Below, one piece after another: positions 31,075-33,687 of a stretch of DNA of 33,687 bases. A program made the position numbers and the translations under genes. Origin of the DNA: Sphingomonas palustris. Lineage in GTDB: Bacteria > Pseudomonadota > Alphaproteobacteria > Sphingomonadales > Sphingomonadaceae. The notes below the pieces were generated by a model, which saw only the letters and a list, made by a program, of their open reading frames with translations, ran no database searches and was not told the DNA's origin. The stretch is taken from positions 1 through 33,687 of the forward strand of contig JAMFSI010000071.1 of assembly GCA_026225215.1 (NCBI GenBank), given 5' to 3'. The stretch's first letter is position 1. Every line of letters starts with the position of its first letter.

Positions 31075-33372
31075 TTAAAACCGCCGCGTGACGGAGAAGC
31101 GCGCCATAATCGGCTCCAGCGGGTGTTCATGGATATCGGCCCGCCCATCCGGATAAGCCGCAATTTCGGATTTAAGGCGGTCGACGTACCAGAATTCTGC
31201 CGCCGGCGCCTTGGTGTCGAGCATGTTGTAAATGCCGACCATGGCGCTCCAATGCCGGTCGATCGCATAATGCACGTCGAGATTGAGTTCGCCGTAGCCC
31301 TTACCGTTGACTTGCCCTGGCGCGGTGGGGGCATTGGCGCAGGAGGTGGCGACGCCGGGGAAATCATGGATCGCCGCCGCGTTCACGCAAGGCCCGGACG
31401 ATAGCGGATAGCTGCCGAGAAAGCGGTATTCGAGCCCGCCGCTCCATGGCCCGAGATCGTGCAGATAAAGCGCCACCGCGCCGGTCGCGATCGGCGCGTC
31501 GGTGATGTATTTGCCCAGGTGCCCGGTGCCGTCATCGAAGGGTTGGGTGAAACGGGTGTGGTTGGCCGAATAGCTGCCGTAGAGTTCCAGCCATGGATTG
31601 AACTGCCAGGTGAGGTTGACCTCAAAGCCATAGCGGCGGCTGGGTGGGCCGGCTGAATCCTGGCCGACATCGGGGTCGATAATCGTCTCGGAACGCTGCC
31701 ACAGATCATATAGCGCCAGCGTGAAGGTGAGGTTTCGCACGGGCTCGCTACGCAACCCGATCTCTTCGCCGACTTGCCGCGCGAGCAGCGGTGTATGGGG
31801 CAAGCCGAGATCGACGCTCCGATCCTGGTTGACCCCGCGCAGATCGGCGCTGTGAAAGCCCTCACCCGCCGAGGCGTAGAACTCGAGATGCGGCGAAGCC
31901 GTGAAGATCAAGCTGCCCTTGGGTTGGACGAGCCCCTGCGATTTTGTACCACCATTGGTGTAGCCGGCCGTTTCATGCAGCGCGGCGAGCAGATCGGTAT
32001 CGCTGCCATGCTGATAATCGGCGCGCAATCCGAGGACGGTGCGGAACTTCGAACTCCAATGCGTGGTCGCTTGCAGGTAAAGCGCACCGGCGAACAGGCG
32101 CACCCGGTCGTTGTCGAGAAAGGCCGGCGGATCACTGCTCGATTGTGCCGCCGTCAACGGCACTTGCCCCTCGCTGGGTAGCCGCCCGACGCTGATTGTA
32201 TCGTAGCGGCTCAGCGCGCCCGCCAGAATCTCGTTCGGGATCGAGCCGAGATCGAGCGGCACTGTATAGCGCAATTCCCCGCCCACGACATGGCGCCGCT
32301 CGAACTGGTCTTCCTGGTCGCCATGGACCGGATCAATCAGGAAATGGGTGAAGTCGCTGAAAAAATTGAGGCGATTGAAAATATAGAAGGCGCTCGCCGA
32401 AAGCTGCCCGGCGCCCTCATCGTGATGATATTCCCCGGACAAGCTCGCCCGCGTGGCATGGCCGCCATCGCTCGGATCGAGCGTGCCGAAGCGGTTCGAC
32501 ACCAGCCCCTCGGCGATCGCGCGCAACGGGATGTCGGTGGTGTTGGTCCAGTCCTGATGATAGCCCATCGCCGTCAGCGAAAAGCCTGCATGCGACGTAC
32601 CGGCGCTGTAGCGCAGCACGCCATTGATCTTGCGGGCATCGTCGGGTGTGGTGAATGGGCCATCGTAATGTTGCAGCTCGACCGCGCCCAGCAGATCCCC
32701 CGCGCCGGCCGGCGCCGAGCCGGCGGCGAACAGCCGCTCGTAGCCCAGCGTGCCCACGCCCGCCGTGGCCTGAAACGGAATGGTGTCGCGATAGCCGATA
32801 TGCACCGAGCCGACCGCGCCGAAATCGCCGACATCGGCATAATACGGCCCCTTGGTATAAGTGATCGTGTCGGCCAGTTCGGGGATCATGAAATTGAGGT
32901 CGGTATAGCCCTGGCCATGGGCGTGCGTGGGCTGGTTGATCGGCATGGTATCGACCCAGGTTTGCAGATCGGTCCCGTGATCGAGATTGTAGCCGCGCAT
33001 CAGGAACTGGTTGGCCTTGCCCTCGCCGCTGTGCAGGGTGACCACCAGCCCCGGCACGGTTTCCAGCAATTGGCCGGGGCGATAGGCCGGGGTCAGCTGG
33101 ATTTCTTGGTCGGCGACCACGCCTTCGCTGGCGGTTTCAGCGGTGCCCAGCAGCTTGCGCCGGGCCGCGATGACGAGGATTTCACTGCGCGCTGCGGGCC
33201 TCGGCTGTTCAGCGGTGGCTGGTTGTGAATTCCGGGCGGAGGAAGCTGGCGGGCATGGCGCATCCATGGCGGCACAGCGGCTTTTATCCTGAGCCTCGAC
33301 GTTGGCCGCGTGAATCAGCGCAGGCGCCAGCATGCAACCAAGCAGAAATCTGCGCCGCCGGGGGTTTGCCAT
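31075..33372 (-). CDS. TonB-dependent outer-membrane receptor
   Basis: A 765-residue outer-membrane transporter. After the signal peptide (MANPRRRRFLLGCMLAPALI, cleaved near residue 27) and a Pro/Ala/Ser-rich linker comes a plug domain with ELLETVPGLVVTLHSGEGKANQFLMRGYNLDHGTDL, VDTMPINQPTHAHGQGYTDLNF, YTKGPYYADVGDFGAVGS, and a barrel ending in Phe (RFSVTRRF). The motif with HGTDL and THAHGQGYTDL is characteristic of one receptor subgroup. I chose the ATG at 33372 because the signal peptide begins there; the frame is open up to 33468. It converges on the SDR gene and may import the locus's substrate. The signal peptide's RRRRFLLG run resembles a twin-arginine motif but is probably just basic. 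Confidence 0.92.
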   Translation of the reverse strand: MANPRRRRFLLGCMLAPALIHAANVEAQDKSRCAAMDAPCPPASSARNSQPATAEQPRPAARSEILVIAARRKLLGTAETASEGVVADQEIQLTPAYRPGQLLETVPGLVVTLHSGEGKANQFLMRGYNLDHGTDLQTWVDTMPINQPTHAHGQGYTDLNFMIPELADTITYTKGPYYADVGDFGAVGSVHIGYRDTIPFQATAGVGTLGYERLFAAGSAPAGAGDLLGAVELQHYDGPFTTPDDARKINGVLRYSAGTSHAGFSLTAMGYHQDWTNTTDIPLRAIAEGLVSNRFGTLDPSDGGHATRASLSGEYHHDEGAGQLSASAFYIFNRLNFFSDFTHFLIDPVHGDQEDQFERRHVVGGELRYTVPLDLGSIPNEILAGALSRYDTISVGRLPSEGQVPLTAAQSSSDPPAFLDNDRVRLFAGALYLQATTHWSSKFRTVLGLRADYQHGSDTDLLAALHETAGYTNGGTKSQGLVQPKGSLIFTASPHLEFYASAGEGFHSADLRGVNQDRSVDLGLPHTPLLARQVGEEIGLRSEPVRNLTFTLALYDLWQRSETIIDPDVGQDSAGPPSRRYGFEVNLTWQFNPWLELYGSYSANHTRFTQPFDDGTGHLGKYITDAPIATGAVALYLHDLGPWSGGLEYRFLGSYPLSSGPCVNAAAIHDFPGVATSCANAPTAPGQVNGKGYGELNLDVHYAIDRHWSAMVGIYNMLDTKAPAAEFWYVDRLKSEIAAYPDGRADIHEHPLEPIMARFSVTRRF

Positions 33373-33540
33373 CAACTCCACGGCGCTTTCCACTTTTCCC
33401 TGCAGCCAAATTTGTACCCGCGCCCTGTGTGACGCGATATGTCTACCGTCAAGGTTGAAATACCGCAATCAGCGTGGTCCTTGCTGCCACCAATCGCCCA
33501 GCCCCCAATCAAGTCCCATATGCGTTAAGATAGCTTCATA

Positions 33541-33686
33541 TCGTCTTCCCCGGCTTGACCCGGGATTAGGCTTTCTTGTGCGGGCACCTTGGAGAAAAAG
33601 CGAGCAATCCTGGCCTTCTTCGCTCCTGAATTACCCACCTTCTCTGCCACAGGAGCCTGGCCCCGGGTCAAGCCCGGGGCGACGAA
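33541..33686. repeat. Long imperfect inverted repeat
   Basis: CCCCGGCTTGACCCGGG at 33548-33564 and CCCGGGTCAAGCCCGGGG at 33662-33679 are reverse complements except for one extra base, with outer TCGTC / GACGA continuing the pairing. The spacer is about 97 bases. This is the style of the palindromic intergenic repeats common in alphaproteobacteria. The 300 bases after the receptor gene start (33373-33687) contain no gene I can support. Confidence 0.72.
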
Positions 33687-33687
33687 A

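Noticed and set aside
1..33687. CRISPR array, prophage or transposon
   Set aside because: No regularly spaced direct repeats, integrase, transposase or structural phage genes were seen; repeats found are palindromic intergenic units.
1..33687. tRNA or rRNA genes
   Set aside because: I saw no cloverleaf-like sequence with a T-arm signature and no rRNA-like segments.

Overview
The window looks like chromosomal DNA from a high-GC alphaproteobacterium, most likely a sphingomonad (order Sphingomonadales). The evidence is the GC-rich codon use, the COQ9-family protein, two large TonB-dependent receptors beside small catabolic gene sets, frequent GTG/TTG starts, tightly overlapping genes, and protein families typical of that group. 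No rRNA, tRNA, CRISPR array, transposase or phage gene was found. The window appears to be an ordinary chromosome with accessory catabolic and poorly characterised islands.

Layout. 1-5000: a COQ9-family gene (-), a polytopic GT-C-like membrane protein (+), an exported ankyrin-repeat protein (-), then a compact + strand series of SCO1/SenC copper chaperone lipoprotein, YcgN-type cysteine-cluster protein and YgjP-type zinc metallopeptidase. 5000-8500: aquaporin Z, then a one-helix membrane protein, ribD and ribE, joined by short overlaps, and a small hypothetical ORF. 8450-11000: a glutathione S-transferase (-), then a two-gene redox module of a cytochrome b561-like membrane subunit and a molybdopterin oxidoreductase that carries both a twin-arginine motif and a lipobox. 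11000-15000: a class III CoA-transferase (-), a LuxE/PaaK-like adenylate-forming enzyme (+) and a TauD/TfdA dioxygenase (-); the last two converge on an elaborate palindromic element. 15360-19310: a TonB-dependent receptor, a GT1-like glycosyltransferase and, antisense to the glycosyltransferase's 3' end, a 50-residue membrane protein. 19400-20800: class II fumarase.

20995-25730 is a transglutaminase island: two short paralogues whose usual catalytic His position is Ser, one canonical transglutaminase, and a divergent N-formylglutamate amidohydrolase-like gene. A visibly AT-richer, DUF3592-like membrane-protein gene lies between the two paralogues. 25790-27260 is a MATE exporter. 27280-33372 looks like a catabolic locus: a ROK-family repressor diverges from a TIM-barrel sugar isomerase/epimerase-like gene, followed by a carboxymuconolactone-decarboxylase-like protein and an SDR dehydrogenase, with a convergent TonB-dependent receptor.

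Dispersed palindromic repeats sit between genes at 1-48, 5929-5948, 11039-11109, 13992-14121, 21840-21860 and 33541-33686. Several probably act as transcription terminators between convergent genes.

The three regions most worth following up are the transglutaminase/amidohydrolase island, the CoA-transferase/LuxE-like/TauD cluster, and the ROK-controlled locus. All functional assignments come from motif recognition by eye; no database search was run.
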